Positions 33,642 through 47,393 of a DNA stretch of 64,000 bases are shown one piece after another. Every line of letters starts with the position of its first letter. The stretch's first letter is position 1. The position numbers and the translations under genes were made by a program. The stretch comes from Aralia elata. Taxonomy: Eukaryota; Streptophyta; Magnoliopsida; Apiales; Araliaceae. Below the pieces are notes generated by a model. That model searched no databases. It worked only from the letters and a program-made list of their open reading frames with translations, and was not told where the DNA came from. The stretch covers positions 26,411,506 through 26,475,505 of the forward strand of contig CM068379.1 of NCBI GenBank assembly GCA_034770075.1, in the 5' to 3' direction.

Positions 33642-36600
33642 TGTGGCGCCCCCAAATCCGGGTACTTGAAACCCGTACTTGGTGCATCACGCTACCATTT
33701 CTTTGAGCTGTTTAATAAATTACAAACTTAATACTTATATCAGAGTTGTCTATTCCCCAGGTATGGCAACCTTTAATTACATTCTTTACATGTTACATAA
33801 TATATATGATCACAATATAAAAGACTAATCATTACGGATAACACCTTGAAACCTAATCCTTGAGCCTTCCTTTGCCCTTGTCTTTTCCAGAGCCTTCTGG
33901 TCGATCACACTTAGCTGAAAACATTTAAGTCAAAGCAAAAATGAGCATTCAATTGCTTAGCAAGTAATAATAATTAATAATAATGCGCTGAAAGAAGTAA
34001 ATATTTTCTTTGAGAATGCTTCTACCACGAATCAATAGTAATGAAGTCATTTGAAACTATTCTTAACAACATATCAAATCATTTTAAGATTTCTTTGAAA
34101 TGACTGAATAATAAGTCATTTCAAGTAACAAGAATTTTCTTGAATTTCATGCTGAGTTATCAAGAATGAAAGAGTTAATATTCTTTCGAAGATTCAATAA
34201 TATTCAATTGATTATGAAGGATTAGCAATTGTGCGATAATATTCAATACATAGGGTTATTCCCAGATTTCATGCTAAGTGATCACAAATGGATCAAGAAC
34301 TGCTAGAGGAATCATCAGTTATTTTATTACCGACTACCTCAAGAGTAAAAGTTAGTTATAAAAACTAAACTTTACTCTTCTGCAAGTACGTAAGGGGATC
34401 AGCCTCATTGTACCCAAGATTATGCATAATTCTCAAACATAGCGCGCTGCGGTCGGGTTACCGACAATAAAGTTTCCCCTGATTTATTTTTCAGGGTTGT
34501 TCATCTCAGTCTTATATCATGAGTCTGTACCACATCAATATGGTTTGGATTGCTTTCAAAGAAATATTTTGAGTTCAACATATTATAAACAATTTTGATC
34601 TAGCCGAATCAAATGGCATATATCTTTAATAACGAATTAGTTCCAATAATAGAACGTTTTTATGCGATATCAATTTAATATTAGTCTAGCCGAAAACAAT
34701 TAGCTGAGACATGGCTAATAGACAGTTCATAAATAGAGAACTCTAATTACTGTTCAACAATGCTTTTCGAATTAGGTCTAGCTGGTCAAATAGCTTAGAC
34801 AATCTTTAGACTAGGTATACATACCGAAATTTAATAGTATGTATCAGAACTTGTCAACGAATTTCGAATTCAAGGGTAATTGATAATGTACAATAGTTCA
34901 TAACAAGTGGGGACACTTGTATAACTAAACTTAGAATACAAATTTTTAATATGAGTCATAGCAATTCAATAATGAGATACTTTTAACAATGAACGAATCG
35001 AAGGAATTTCGAATCTATAATAATCATAACGATTTGTACAAGTGAGGACACTTGCACAAAGAACAGAATAATTTTGATTATAAATGCATCACATGAGACA
35101 ATATCGAGATATTTGAAATCAATAAATAGCTTGAACAAAGTTTAAAAATACTTGCATAACATATGGATCCATTGCATAAAGTAAATGCAAAGGGTTACGA
35201 TAATTTCATAAACGAATAACAAAGATCATTATGGATATGAATAATTAACAATAATTATTCACGAGCATGCTTTGAAATTGATAACTCATGTTGAGTTAGA
35301 AACTAGCATAACATATACCTGTTTGCACAAAATAAAAGTAGTGCATAAAGTTTAGATACTTGCACAATAAAAGAAGTTGTGTAAGTTAGAAACTTGCTTA
35401 CACAGATCCAATTCATAAAGTAAATGAAAAGGTAAGATACTTGCCTTGGTCGTTGACTACTGCTACGCAATTTAATATGACTTCTTTTGAAAGACCTATC
35501 AGTCATAAGATTGATCTCTCAATTAGCGAATCATATTGTATCTTAAAATATCACTTCTTTACAAGTAAATTATCTAACATTCAACCACATAATCAAATAT
35601 TAGATAACACATTAACACCATACGCATTAAATTCTAAATTAGTACACATCGAGTCTTTAACAGTGTTCAATATAGTATGCTGAGTGGTTTCCCACAAACA
35701 ACCAACAAACTAGTTTCTGTCTCGTCTACACTGTTTTCACAGTGAGTTAGATCGGTTGCCAGTTCGTATATACCTCTGCTCCCTGAAGGAATTGTTTAGC
35801 CCAGCTACTATACATCGACTATTAAAGAGTACGACAGTACCACTACTTTATGAATTAACACTAAGTCTTTTCATTATATAAGTCTTTCTTTATGATTCTG
35901 TAGGTTAAATACGCAATCCAGCAAACTGGATTCCAAATTCAGCAAACTAGATGGCAATCCAGCAAACTGGATTCCAATCTAGCAAACTAGATTCCATCCT
36001 AGATTACAATCCAGTAACCTTGGATTCAAATTATTCAATTCAGCCAACTATTTTTGCAATCCAGCAACCTGGATTCAAACTATCTTATAATCTAGCAACC
36101 TGGATTCACTAACTTTCAATACAGCAAACTAGATTCACTAATTCAGCAAACTATTTTCCAATCCAATAAGCTGGATTCGAACTATTCTACAATACAGCAA
36201 ACTAGATTCACTTTATTCAATTCAGCAAACTGAATTACACTATTCAGCAATCTGGATTTACTAATTCAGCTAACTGGATTCACTAATTCAGCTAGCTGGA
36301 TTCAAACTGTTTTCTATTTTATTAAATAATTCATTTAATCGATCTAAAATGCCATAAACAGTATACCACCTTACAAATGACCAAAACCCATATCAAAAAT
36401 CTGTATGAACCATATTTAAGGTTCTCAAGTCATAAAATCTCATTTTCCAAATTTTCAACTTCACATAATTAATTAAATCTATTTATACATAACTTTATCA
36501 TTTACACGAAAAATAGCAAAATAACTTCAAAATCATTTTTTTTCTGGAAATAGACTATATATAGTCCCCTTATAAAAATATATTTTTTCCGAAATGTTTA

Positions 36601-38890
36601 AAATTTATTTACTATATTTAAATAGTCCAAAATAGTAAAATCTTGCTACATTTTTCATAAATTGAAATTATATTCAAAAATTCTGAAATTTACAGAGTAT
36701 GTTCCTGCTTTATATATATACTCCCAGTAATTATTTTATAATATTTGGAGTTAACCACAAAGAGTTATTCAAGAATACTTTTAAACATAGTCCCTCACAA
36801 TAAAATCCATAACTTTCATTATACATCGTCAAAAATCTTCAAATTTTTACAGGACTCACATACTTCCCATATTATCATCTTAAATTTTCCTAGAATTTTT
36901 AGAGCACAAAATATTGACGAAATTGCCCCTGGATGTGAATAGTCAGCGGACTCATTCCAGTTTTTGAGAAAAATGAGGACTGTTTGTACCAAAACAGTCC
37001 ATACGAATTTTGTAGTTAACTTATATATCTAGTACCATTTTTTGACGGATCGTAAAAAGAGTTTACGGATCTCAAGTTATACACTTACAAAATGATGAAA
37101 AGTTAGGGTTTTCTAACTTTTTAGAAAATAATTTTGCTTTTCTTTCTTTTGATCCAACTTTTGGCATTCAAAAGGGTTAGATCTAAACACAAAACACTTA
37201 TTAACATATAGATCTAAGGTTTTAGACCTCAAGATCATAAACTTCATATCACACAAATCACACCCAAAACAAATGAAAATACACTTTATTAAAGTTAGAG
37301 AAAATTTCTCATTTGCTTGATTTTCCTTCTCCTTCTTCCTAAGCTTTGTTTATGGAGTTAGAGTACACCAAAAACTCCCTCCCTTTTCTTCCTCCATGGC
37401 TGCCGCCCCTCTCCCCTTTCTCTCTCTTTAGTTTCTTTCTTTAGCAAAATGGAAAGTGAGAGAAGAGAGAGAAATAAGATGAACAAATAACCTTTGTTTT
37501 TACTAAACTAATACTTGCATAACATATAGATATATGAATTATATCTATTCATTTTGCCATCATTAGGAAGCACACTTCTTACACATTTTTGACAACTTGT
37601 TGATGTGTTATAATTGCATTTTGTACTTCTTATTCTCCTTTACAAGCAAGCTATAAAATATTAACACCTTACCCATTTTAGTACATCCTTGCCGGCTGGC
37701 CTCCTTCATTCATTGTCCTATTTTCTTTGTCTCTTTTTATTGCTTTAATATATTAATCAAGTTGGTAAAAACCTTTCTCAAGTGGGCTAACATTTGGGCT
37801 TTAATAAAATTCTTTTTTGGGCTCATTTTAACTAGTTTATGCCACTAGTTTTCTAAATATTTTTAATCTATGTTTGATTACTAATTTAATAAGTGTTGGG
37901 CTAATTTAATTAGTCCACACATTAATTATCCAAGTCCACAATTAAATAAATTAGTGGCTTGGTTAGTAAATTAATTAGGCTAGTCCATTAGTTTTTCTTA
38001 CTAATTGGACTATTAAAAATTAACCATTCATATATCACATAGTCTTCATTAATTAATACCCATATTAACTAATGTACAAAATTTATTCACTTACTATATT
38101 CACTTTAATTAAATATTTAATTAACTAACTATCTTATTAATTGTTTAATATTCTTAGATTATTCCACTAATTTAAATAGCTATTAGTGGGACATGTTTTA
38201 AGTAACAATTAGTCACATGCATTATTCACATAAATCATAACATATTTATCATCATTGATAAATAATTATCATACACATTGAACCACATGTTGTACATACA
38301 CACATTTAAATATAATCAATACTTATATTTAGTATTCAAATTTCTTTAAGAAAATAAATTCTTATTATCCATATACACATACATTCCTTTTAAATACAAT
38401 TATAACAATAATTGTATTAATCATTAAAATTCATAATTATAGATCAAATTAGGTTTTGATCATCCCTTTATCTTTGTCTCATTTACCATACTTAGTCAAT
38501 TTAAAATAAATTGACTACTCTTGCAAATTCCTATCATAAGGAAATAATCATAGTAATAATAATAATATTAATAATCATTTCTTAAAATATACATTTATTA
38601 TTTAAATAATATAGTAATCATATTTTTATAAATAATTATAAATCTTTAATATAAAAATTAACTTATTAACAGAATATAATTTATTATTATCAACTATTTC
38701 TTTAATAAAAAATTTACTTGAAACTATATATGAAATAAATATATATGTACATATTACATAATCACATTTCTTTCCTTGCACACATTCCCATACTTGCTTT
38801 AATATATAATAAAAATAATTTTATTATATAAAAAAATTTTCATACGTAAAATTTCTTATTTTAATATATCAAAAATCATGGGTTATTACA
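33642..38890 (-). mobile_element. Array B LTR2 (mosaic)
   Basis: From 33642 to about 36600 it shares every marker I checked with LTR3 against LTR1, for example GCGCCCCC, CATCACGCTACC and TACATAATATAT. From about 36970 to 38890 it matches LTR1 and lacks the changes private to LTR3. Between, 36603-36807 differs from both. This LTR serves two internal regions. Confidence 0.9.
35915..36302 (-). repeat. Hairpin array in LTR2
   Basis: Same 16-unit organisation as 28594-28980, with a few substitutions shared with LTR3 (for example GCTAGCTGG in the last unit). Confidence 0.85.
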
Positions 38891-39155
38891 TTCACCCTCC
38901 CTTATAAGGATTCCGTCCCCGGAATCATCGTTCAACACTTACACCTATGAGGGTAAATATCATACGCACTCATATCACAAGTAGATCGCGATCTGATTCA
39001 ATCGAATCGATCTTTAACTATTCAGCGTAAAGCTTGTCTATCTGATTATACGGAATTTGATTTCCAATAGAACTCAAATTCCTCCTTCAAAACACGTTAA
39101 TAAAACGATTTATTATTAAATTATATATTATTTATTTATTAATCTAGGTCATTTC

Positions 39156-39524
39156 CTATAGTTCCAATGTTTTTAAACGTAAACGTACCCCACGGTATAT
39201 ATAAGAATAAATTATTATTCGAATAATACCAGGAACTCCATCCCCGGCTGTTACCGTATCTTGAACTGTCATGTTGAAGGTCCTTGCGGTTGGTTTGTTT
39301 GTTAGAGTTAGATAAGTAATCGCCAGCTTTCCGCCACTTTTCCTTGTGTTCGCACTTTCCCTATCTGCCCTTCTTTTCGGATTTCGTATTACGAGTCCGG
39401 AACTGTTGCGCGTCTTGAACCATTGCTTACAGTCTGCTTGCACCATGTCGTTTAGTGTTTCCTTGTGTTTGAGACTTGGTACAATAACGTGCCCACATGA
39501 TTTTTCTTCCAAAAGTCCTTTCAT
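39156..39524 (-). pseudogene. B internal 2: gag/protease-border remnant
   Basis: 122 codons, translation identical to that of internal 1 at 31841-32209, including the PTARTFNMTVQD motif and the loss of protease immediately after it. Confidence 0.6.
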
Positions 39525-40068
39525 TAACGAGTTATTTTAACCCATTTTCTATTTACTAATAGTCTTCATTATCTATCCTTTACACATGCAAATGCATACT
39601 TCTCTCACGAATCATACATATCAAATATTTTTATTATCTAGTTATATAAAACCTTAAATTATTATCTAATGCTTCATATTCCTTTATGCCATATAGTATC
39701 ATAACCTTATGAAACAAATTCAAAACTTAGACCAATTCAGCTTGCCGGATTACCCATTCCAGCTTGCTGGATTGTCCATTTTATCTTGTTGGATTCATGA
39801 ATTCAACTTGCTGAATTACCCAATTCAGCTTGCTGGATTCCTAAATTCAGCTTGCCGAATTACAAGCTTATCAATTTAAATAACATACTATCTTAATCAA
39901 ACATATAACCATATCATTTCATTCATATTCATATTCATTCCAACAGTACAACATACTTTTCATTATACAACATGCTGCTATAACCATTACTATCCCTTAA
40001 TGACAACAAAAGTCGGGAGTAGTACATTACACACACATCATATCATACATAATCCTAAAGCACTTATC

Positions 40069-40731
40069 CTATTTATTCCCTACACCGTTCTTAGATCTTG
40101 GGTAAACCTTTGCCTGGTGACCTACTATTCCACATACAAAACATACGCATTGCTTCGGTTCGGGACAATGAGAAGAGACATGTCCTTCACGTCCACAATT
40201 ATAGCACACATTCTGTCCTTTCATACATACACCTTCATGCTTCTTGTTGCAGTTTGCGCACCTTAATACTTTCTTAAAGTTTCCTTGGTCAGAATTTTCG
40301 ATGGCACAGTCATTTATCTTTCTTTTTCCTTTCTTGCTTGGAGTTGCAGACGATTTGCTGCATTTAGCTCCCATTACATCAATTTGGCTTTTCAGCTTAT
40401 CTTGTTCTTCCATTATTTCCATTAACGTTTTTCGCATTTGACCATTTAACACCCTTTCCATTTCCAATAACTTTTCCAAACATAATACCTTATTCCTTAG
40501 ATTCTGCACTTCTGTTGATGCCTGGTCAGCTCCAACTTCAGTGTCTGAATCACTATCTGCCAGCACAACCGTTTCTAGTTCTGGTTCTATGTTTTCCAAG
40601 ATGACCACTTCATCAGGGTTGCTTTCAAGGTGAGCCTCCATTTCAGCTATTGGCTTAGATATTGGCTCAAGCGGAGTGATTTGCTCCATATTCACGACAT
40701 AAGAGTCTCCTAATCCTTTCTTACCTGACAT
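40069..40731 (-). CDS. B internal 2: acidic coiled-coil ORF fused to zinc knuckles
   Basis: 220 codons, differing from the internal 1 copy by one Thr/Ile change and by lacking the extra Ser. Its second knuckle therefore has the normal spacing (CYNCGREGHVSSHC). The third knuckle also ends Y-P instead of C-P. Intact frame, role unknown. Confidence 0.7.
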   Translation of the reverse strand: MSGKKGLGDSYVVNMEQITPLEPISKPIAEMEAHLESNPDEVVILENIEPELETVVLADSDSDTEVGADQASTEVQNLRNKVLCLEKLLEMERVLNGQMRKTLMEIMEEQDKLKSQIDVMGAKCSKSSATPSKKGKRKINDCAIENSDQGNFKKVLRCANCNKKHEGVCMKGQNVCYNCGREGHVSSHCPEPKQCVCFVCGIVGHQAKVYPRSKNGVGNK

Positions 40732-40949
40732 CTATACACAAATTATTTTGATTAGTACATAATATATACACATAACAAACAATAGTTTATATAAGTTACT
40801 TTTATTTCATTTTACGATGAAATCCCTTAATTCATCTCCTTTAAACTCTATTTGAGTTATTTATTTTTCAATGCTTCTATCTAGCTTAAGGTTATAACCT
40901 AAGGTAATCCCCCACCTAAGGTTTCTAACCTATAGCTCTGATACTAACC

Positions 40950-43900
40950 TGTGGCGCCCCCAAATCCGGGTACTTGAAACCCGTACTTGGTGCATCACGC
41001 TACCATTTCTTTGAGCTGTTTAATAAATTACAAACTTAATACTTATATCAGAGTTGTCTATTCCCCAGGTATGGCAACCTTTAATTACATTCTTTACATG
41101 TTACATAATATATATGATCACAATATAAAAGACTAATCATTACGGATAACACCTTGAAACCTAATCCTTGAGCCTTCCTTTGCCCTTGTCTTTTCCAGAG
41201 CCTTCTGGTCGATCACACTTAGCTGAAAACATTTAAGTCAAAGCAAAAATGAGCATTCAATTGCTTAGCAAGTAATAATAATTAATAATAATGCGCTGAA
41301 AGAAGTAAATATTTTCTTTGAGGAATGCTTCTACCACGAATCAATAGTAATGAAGTCATTTGAAACTATTCTTAAAAACATATCAAATCATTTTAAGATT
41401 TCTTTGAAATGACTGAATAATAAGTCATTTCAAGTAACAAGAATTTTCTTGAATTTCATGCTGAGTTATCAAGAATGAAAGAGTTAATATTCTTTCGAAG
41501 ATTCAATAATATTCAATTGATTATGAAGGATTAGCAATTGTGCGATAATATTCAATACATAGGGTTATTCCCAGATTTCATGCTAAGTGATCACAAATGG
41601 ATCAAGAACTGCTAGAGGAATCATCAGTTATTTTATTACCGACTACCTCAAGAGTAAAAGTTAGTTATAAAAACTAAACTTTACTCTTCTGCAAGTACGT
41701 AAGGGGATCAGCCTCATTGTACCCAAGATTATGCATAATTCTCAAACATAGCGCGCGGTCGGGTTACCGACAATAAAGTTTCCCCTGATTTATTTTTCAG
41801 GGTTGTTCATCTCAGTCTTATATCATGAGTCTGTACCACATCAATATGGTTTGGATTGCTTTCAAAGAAATATTTTGAGTTCAACATATTATAACAATTT
41901 TGATCTAGCCGAATCAAATGGCATATATCTTTAATAACGAATTAGTTCCAATAATAGAACGTTTTATGCGATATCAATTTAATATTAGTCTAGCCGAAAA
42001 CAATTAGCTGAGACATGGCTAATAGACAGTTCATAAATAGAGAACTCTAATTACTGTTCAACAATGCTTTTCGAATTAGGTCTAGCTGGTCAAATAGCTT
42101 AGACAATCTTTAGACTAGGTATACATACCGAAATTTAATAGTATGTATCAGAACTTGTCAACGAATTTCGAATTCAAGGGTAATTGATAATGTACAATAG
42201 TTCATACAAGTGGGGACACTTGTATAACTAAACTTAGAATACAAATTTTTAATATGAGTCATAGCAATTCAATAATGAGATACTTTTAACAATGAACGAA
42301 TCGAAGGAATTTCGAATCTATAATAATCATAACGATTTGTACAAGTGAGGACACTTGCACAAAGAACAGAATAATTTTGATTATAAATGCATCACATGAG
42401 ACAATATCGAGATATTTGAAATCAATAAATAGCTTGAACAAAGTTTAAAAATACTTGCATAACATATGGATCCATTGCATAAAGTAAATGCAAAGGGTTA
42501 CGATAATTTCATAAACGAATAACAAAGATCATTATGGATATGAATAATTAACAATAATTATTCACGAGCATGCTTTGAAATTGATAACTCATGTTGAGTT
42601 AGAAACTAGCATAACATATACCTGTTTGCACAAAATAAAAGTAGTGCATAAAGTTTAGATACTTGCACAATAAAAGAAGTTGTGTAAGTTAGAAACTTGC
42701 TTACACAGATCCAATTCATAAAGTAAATGAAAAGGTAAGATACTTGCCTTGGTCGTTGACTACTGCTACGCAATTTAATATGACTTCTTTTGAAAGACCT
42801 ATCAGTCATAAGATTGATCTCTCAATTAGCGAATCATATTGTATCTTAAAATATCACTTCTTTACAAGTAAATTATCTAACATTCAACCACATAATCAAA
42901 TATTAGATAACACATTAACACCATACGCATTAAATTCTAAATTAGTACACATCGAGTCTTTAACAGTGTTCAATATAGTATGCTGAGTGGTTTCCCACAA
43001 ACAACCAACAAACTAGTTTCTGTCTCGTCTACACTGTTTTCACAGTGAGTTAGATCGGTTGCCAGTTCGTATATACCTCTGCTCCCTGAAGGAATTGTTT
43101 AGCCCAGCTACTATACATCGACTATTAAAGAGTACGACAGTACCACTACTTTATGAATTAACACTAAGTCTTTTCATTATATAAGTCTTTCTTTATGATT
43201 CTGTAGGTTAAATACGCAATCCAGCAAACTGGATTCCAAATTCAGCAAACTAGATGGCAATCCAGCAAACTGGATTCCAATCTAGCAAACTAGATTCCAT
43301 CCTAGATTACAATCCAGTAACCTGGATTCAAATTATTCAATTCAGCCAACTATTTTTGCAATCCAGCAACCTGGATTCAAACTATCTTATAATCTAGCAA
43401 CCTGGATTCACTAACTTTCAATACAGCAAACTAGATTCACTAATTCAGCAAACTATTTTCCAATCCAATAAGCTGGATTCGAACTATTCTACAATACAGC
43501 AAACTAGATTCACTTTATTCAATTCAGCAAACTGAATTACACTATTCAGCAATCTGGATTTACTAATTCAGCTAACTGGATTCACTAATTCAGCTAGCTG
43601 GATTCAAACTGTTTTCTATTTTATTAAATAATTCATTTAATCGATCTAAAATGCCATAAACAGTATACCACCTTACAAATGACCAAAACCCATATCAAAA
43701 ATCTGTATGAACCATATTTAAGGTTCTCAAGTCATAAAATCTCATTTTCCAAATTTTCAACTTCACATAATTAATTAAATCTATTTATACATAACTTTAT
43801 CATTTACACGAAAAATAGCAAAATAACTTCAAAATCATTTTTTTTCTGGAAATAGACTATATATAGTCCCCTTATAAAAATATATTTTTTCCGAAATGTT

Positions 43901-46217
43901 TAAAATCCATTTACTATATTTAAATAGTCCAAGATAGCCGAATTTTTCTACATTTTTTATAAATCGAAATTACATCCAAAAATTCTGAAAGTTTCAGGGT
44001 ATGTTCCTGCTATATACATATACTCCCAGTAATAATTTCATAATATTTGGAGTTAACCACAAAGAGTTATTCAAGAATACTTTTGAAAATAGTCCTTCAC
44101 GATAAAATCCATAACTTTCATTATACATCGTCAAAAATCTTCAAATTTTTACAGGACTCACATACTTCCCATATTATCATCTTAAATTTTCCTAGAATTT
44201 TTAGAGCACAAAATATTGACGAAATTGCCCCTGGATGTGAATAGTCAGCGGACTCATTCCAGTTTTTGAGAAAAATGTGGACTGTTTGTACCAAAACAGT
44301 CCATACGAATTTTGTACCAACTATTTTTGAGTTATACCACTTGAATTTTGTAGTTAACTTATATATCTAGCACTATTTTTTGACGGATCGTAAAAAGAGT
44401 TTACGGATATCAAGTTATACACTTACAAAATGATGAAAAGTTAGGGTTTTCTAACTTTTTAGAAAATAGTTTTGCTTTTCTTTCTTTTGATCCAACTTTT
44501 GGCATTCAAAAGGGTTAGATCTAAACATAAAATACTTATTAACATATAGATCTAAGGTTTTAGACCTCAAGATCATAAACTTCATATCACACAAATCACA
44601 CCCAAAACAAATGAAAATACACTTTATTAAAGTTAGAGAAAATTTCACATTTGCTTGATTTTCCTTTTCCTTCTCCTTCTTCCTAAGCTTTGTTTATGGA
44701 GTTAGAGTACACCAAAAACTCCCTCCCTTTTCTTCCTCCATGGCTGCCGCCCCTCTCCCCTTTCTCTCTCTTTAGTTTCTTTCTTTAGCAAAATGAAAAG
44801 TGAGAGAAGAGAGAGAAATAAGATGAACAAATAACCTTTGTTTTTACTAAACTAATACTTGCATAACATATAGATATATGAATTATATCTATTCATTTTG
44901 CCATCATTAGGAAGCACACTTCTTACACATTTTTGACAACTTGTTGATGTGTTATAATTGCATTTTGTACTTCTTATTCTCCTTTACAAGCAAGCTATAA
45001 AATATCAACACCTCACCCATTTTAGTACATCCTTGCCGGCTGGCCTCCTTCATTCATTGTCCTATTTTCTTTGTCTCCTTTTATTGCTTTAATATATTAA
45101 TCAAGTTGGTAAAAACCTTTCCCAAGTGGGCTAACATTTGGGCTTTAATAAAATTCTTTTTTGGGCTCATTTTAACTAGTTTATGCCACTAGTTTTCTAA
45201 ATATTTTTAATCAATGTTTGGTTACTAATTTAATAAGTGTTGGGCTAATTTAATTAGTCCACACATTAATTATTCAAGTCCACAATTAAATAAATTAGTG
45301 GCTTGGTTAGTAAATTAATTAGGCTAGTCCATTAGTTTTTCTTACTAATTGGACTATTAAAAATTAACCATTCATATATCACATAGTCTTCATTAATTAA
45401 TACCCATATTAACTAATGTACAAAATTTATTCATTTACTATATTCACTTTAATTAAATATTTAATTAACTAACTATCTTATTAATTGTTTAATATTCTTA
45501 GATTATTCCACTAATTTAAATGGCTATTAGTGGGACATGTTTTAAGTAACAATTAGTCACATGCATTATTCACATAAATCATAACATATTTATCATCATT
45601 GATAAATAATTATCATACACATTGAACCACATGTTGTACATACACACATTTAAATATAATCAATACTTATATTTAGTATTCAAATTTCTTTAAGAAAATA
45701 AATTCTTATTCTCCATATACACATACATTCTTTTTAAATACAATTATAACAATAATTGTATTAATCATTAAAATTCATAATTATAGATCAAATTAGGTTT
45801 TGATCATCCTTTTATGTTTGTCTCATTTACGATACTTAGTCAATTTAAAATAAATTGACTAATCTTGCAAATTCCTATCATAAGGAAATAATCATAGTAA
45901 TAATAATAATATTAATAATCATTTCTTAAAATATACATTTATTATTTAAATAATATAGTAATCATATTTTTATAAATAATTATAAATCTTTAATATAAAA
46001 ATTAACTTATTAACATCAACTATTTCTTTAATAAAGAAATTTACTTGAAACTATATATGAAATAAATATATATGTACATATTACATAATCACATTTCTTT
46101 CCTTGCACACATTCCCATACTTGCTTTAATATATAATAAAAGTAATTTTATTATATAAAAAAATTTTCATACGTAAAATTTCTTATTTTAATATATCAAA
46201 AATCATGGGTTATTACA
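40950..46217 (-). mobile_element. Array B LTR3
   Basis: The half nearer 40950 matches LTR2. From about 44270 onward it has private changes: an extra block of about 36 bp near 44318-44353, several substitutions, and a short deletion near 46010. Its right half diverged together with internal 3. Confidence 0.9.
43218..43604 (-). repeat. Hairpin array in LTR3
   Basis: Third copy of the 16-unit array of AATCCAG/CTGGATT-type hairpins, nearly identical to that of LTR2. Confidence 0.85.
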
Positions 46218-46302
46218 TTCACCCTCCCTTATAAGGATTCCGTCCCCGGAATCACCGTTCAACACTTACACGTATTATTTATTTATTAATCTAGGTCATT
46301 TC

Positions 46303-46671
46303 CTATAGTTCTAATATTTTTAAACGTAAACGTACCCCACGGTATATATAAGAATAAATTATTATTCGAATAATACCAGGAACTCCATCCCCGGCTGTTA
46401 CCGTATCTCTAACCGTCATGTTGAAGGTCCTTGCGGTTGGTTTGTTTGTTAGAGTTAGATAAGTAATCGCCAACTTTCCGCCGCTTTTCCTTGTGTTCGC
46501 ACTTTCCCTATCTGCCCTTCTTTTCGGATTTCGTATTACGAGTCCGGAACTGTTGCGCCTCTTGAACCATTGCTTACAGTCTGCTTGTACCATGTCGTTT
46601 AGTGTTTCCTTGCGTTTGAGACTTGGTACAATAACGTGCCCACATGATTTTTCTTCCAAAAATCCTTTCAT
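46303..46671 (-). pseudogene. B internal 3: gag/protease-border remnant
   Basis: 122 codons with several substitutions relative to internal 1 and 2, still open. The length kept despite divergence is mildly suggestive of constraint, but could be chance. Confidence 0.55.
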
Positions 46672-47192
46672 TAACGAGTTATTTTAACCCATTTTCTATT
46701 TATTAATAGTCTTCATTATCTATCTTTTACACATACAAATACATACTTCTCTCACGAATCATACATATCAAATATTTTAAATTATTATCTAATGCTTCAT
46801 ATTCCTTTATGCCAAATAGTATCATAACCTTATGAAACAAAATTCAAAACTTAGACCAATTCAGTTTGTCGGATTACCCAATCCAGCTTGCTGGATTGTC
46901 CATTTCATCTTGCTGGATTTATGAATTCAGCTTGCTGAATTACCCAATTCAGCTTGTTGGATTCCCAAATTCAGCTTGCTGAATTACAAGCTTATCAATT
47001 TAAAAAACATACTATCTTAATCAAACATATAACCATTCCATTTCATTCATATTCATATTCATTCCAACAGTACAACAATCTTTTCATTATACAACATGCT
47101 GCTATAACCATTACTATCCCTTAATGACAACAAAAGTCGGGAGTAGTACATTACACACACATCATATCATACATAATCCTAAAGCACTTATC

Positions 47193-47393
47193 CTATTTAT
47201 TCCCTACACCGTTCTTAGATCTTGGGCAAACCTTTGCCTGGTGACCTACTATTCCACATACAAAATATACGCATTGCTTCGGTTCGGGACAATGAGAAGA
47301 GACATGTCCTTCATGTCCACAATTATAACACACATTCTGTCCTTTCATACATTCACCTTGATGCTTCTTGTTGTAATTTGCGCACCTTAATAC
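47193..47393 (-). pseudogene. B internal 3: zinc-knuckle end of the gag-like ORF
   Basis: The three knuckles remain: one reads CANYNKKHQGEC, having lost its second Cys; the second is normal; the third keeps C-P. The upstream part of the gene is cut off at 47393, where C's LTR resumes. Confidence 0.8.

Larger units (their letters stand above)
38891..40949 (-). mobile_element. Array B internal region 2
   Basis: Almost identical to internal 1. It has a PPT and hairpin at 38891-38926, the protease-border remnant at 39156-39524, hairpin units at 39734-39861, the gag-like ORF at 40069-40731, and the variant PBS before LTR3. The near identity to internal 1 shows a recent duplication. Confidence 0.9.
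26325..47393 (-). mobile_element. Array B: tandem non-autonomous gypsy (3 LTRs, 2 complete and 1 truncated internal region)
   Basis: In plus coordinates the order is LTR1 (26325-31575), internal 1 (31576-33641), LTR2 (33642-38890), internal 2 (38891-40949), LTR3 (40950-46217) and internal 3 (46218-47393, cut off). The period is 7317 then 7308 bp. LTRs of about 5.25 kb exceed the 2.06-kb internal region. Each internal region has PBS, a gag-like ORF, a protease-border remnant, a hairpin array and a PPT, but no capsid core, RT or integrase. It must depend on another element for mobility. No TSD can be seen because the right end is truncated. Confidence 0.9.
46218..47393 (-). mobile_element. Array B internal region 3, truncated
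   Basis: It has PPT and hairpin (46218-46253), a deletion of about 190 bp relative to internal 1 shortly after, the protease-border remnant (46303-46671), hairpin units (46858-46985) and the zinc-knuckle end of the gag-like ORF (47193-47393). It stops abruptly after CGCACCTTAATAC, where internal 2 continues TTTCTTAAAG. The acidic front of the ORF, the PBS and a fourth LTR are missing. It is more diverged than internal 1 and 2 are from each other, and its third knuckle keeps the Cys. Confidence 0.85.
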
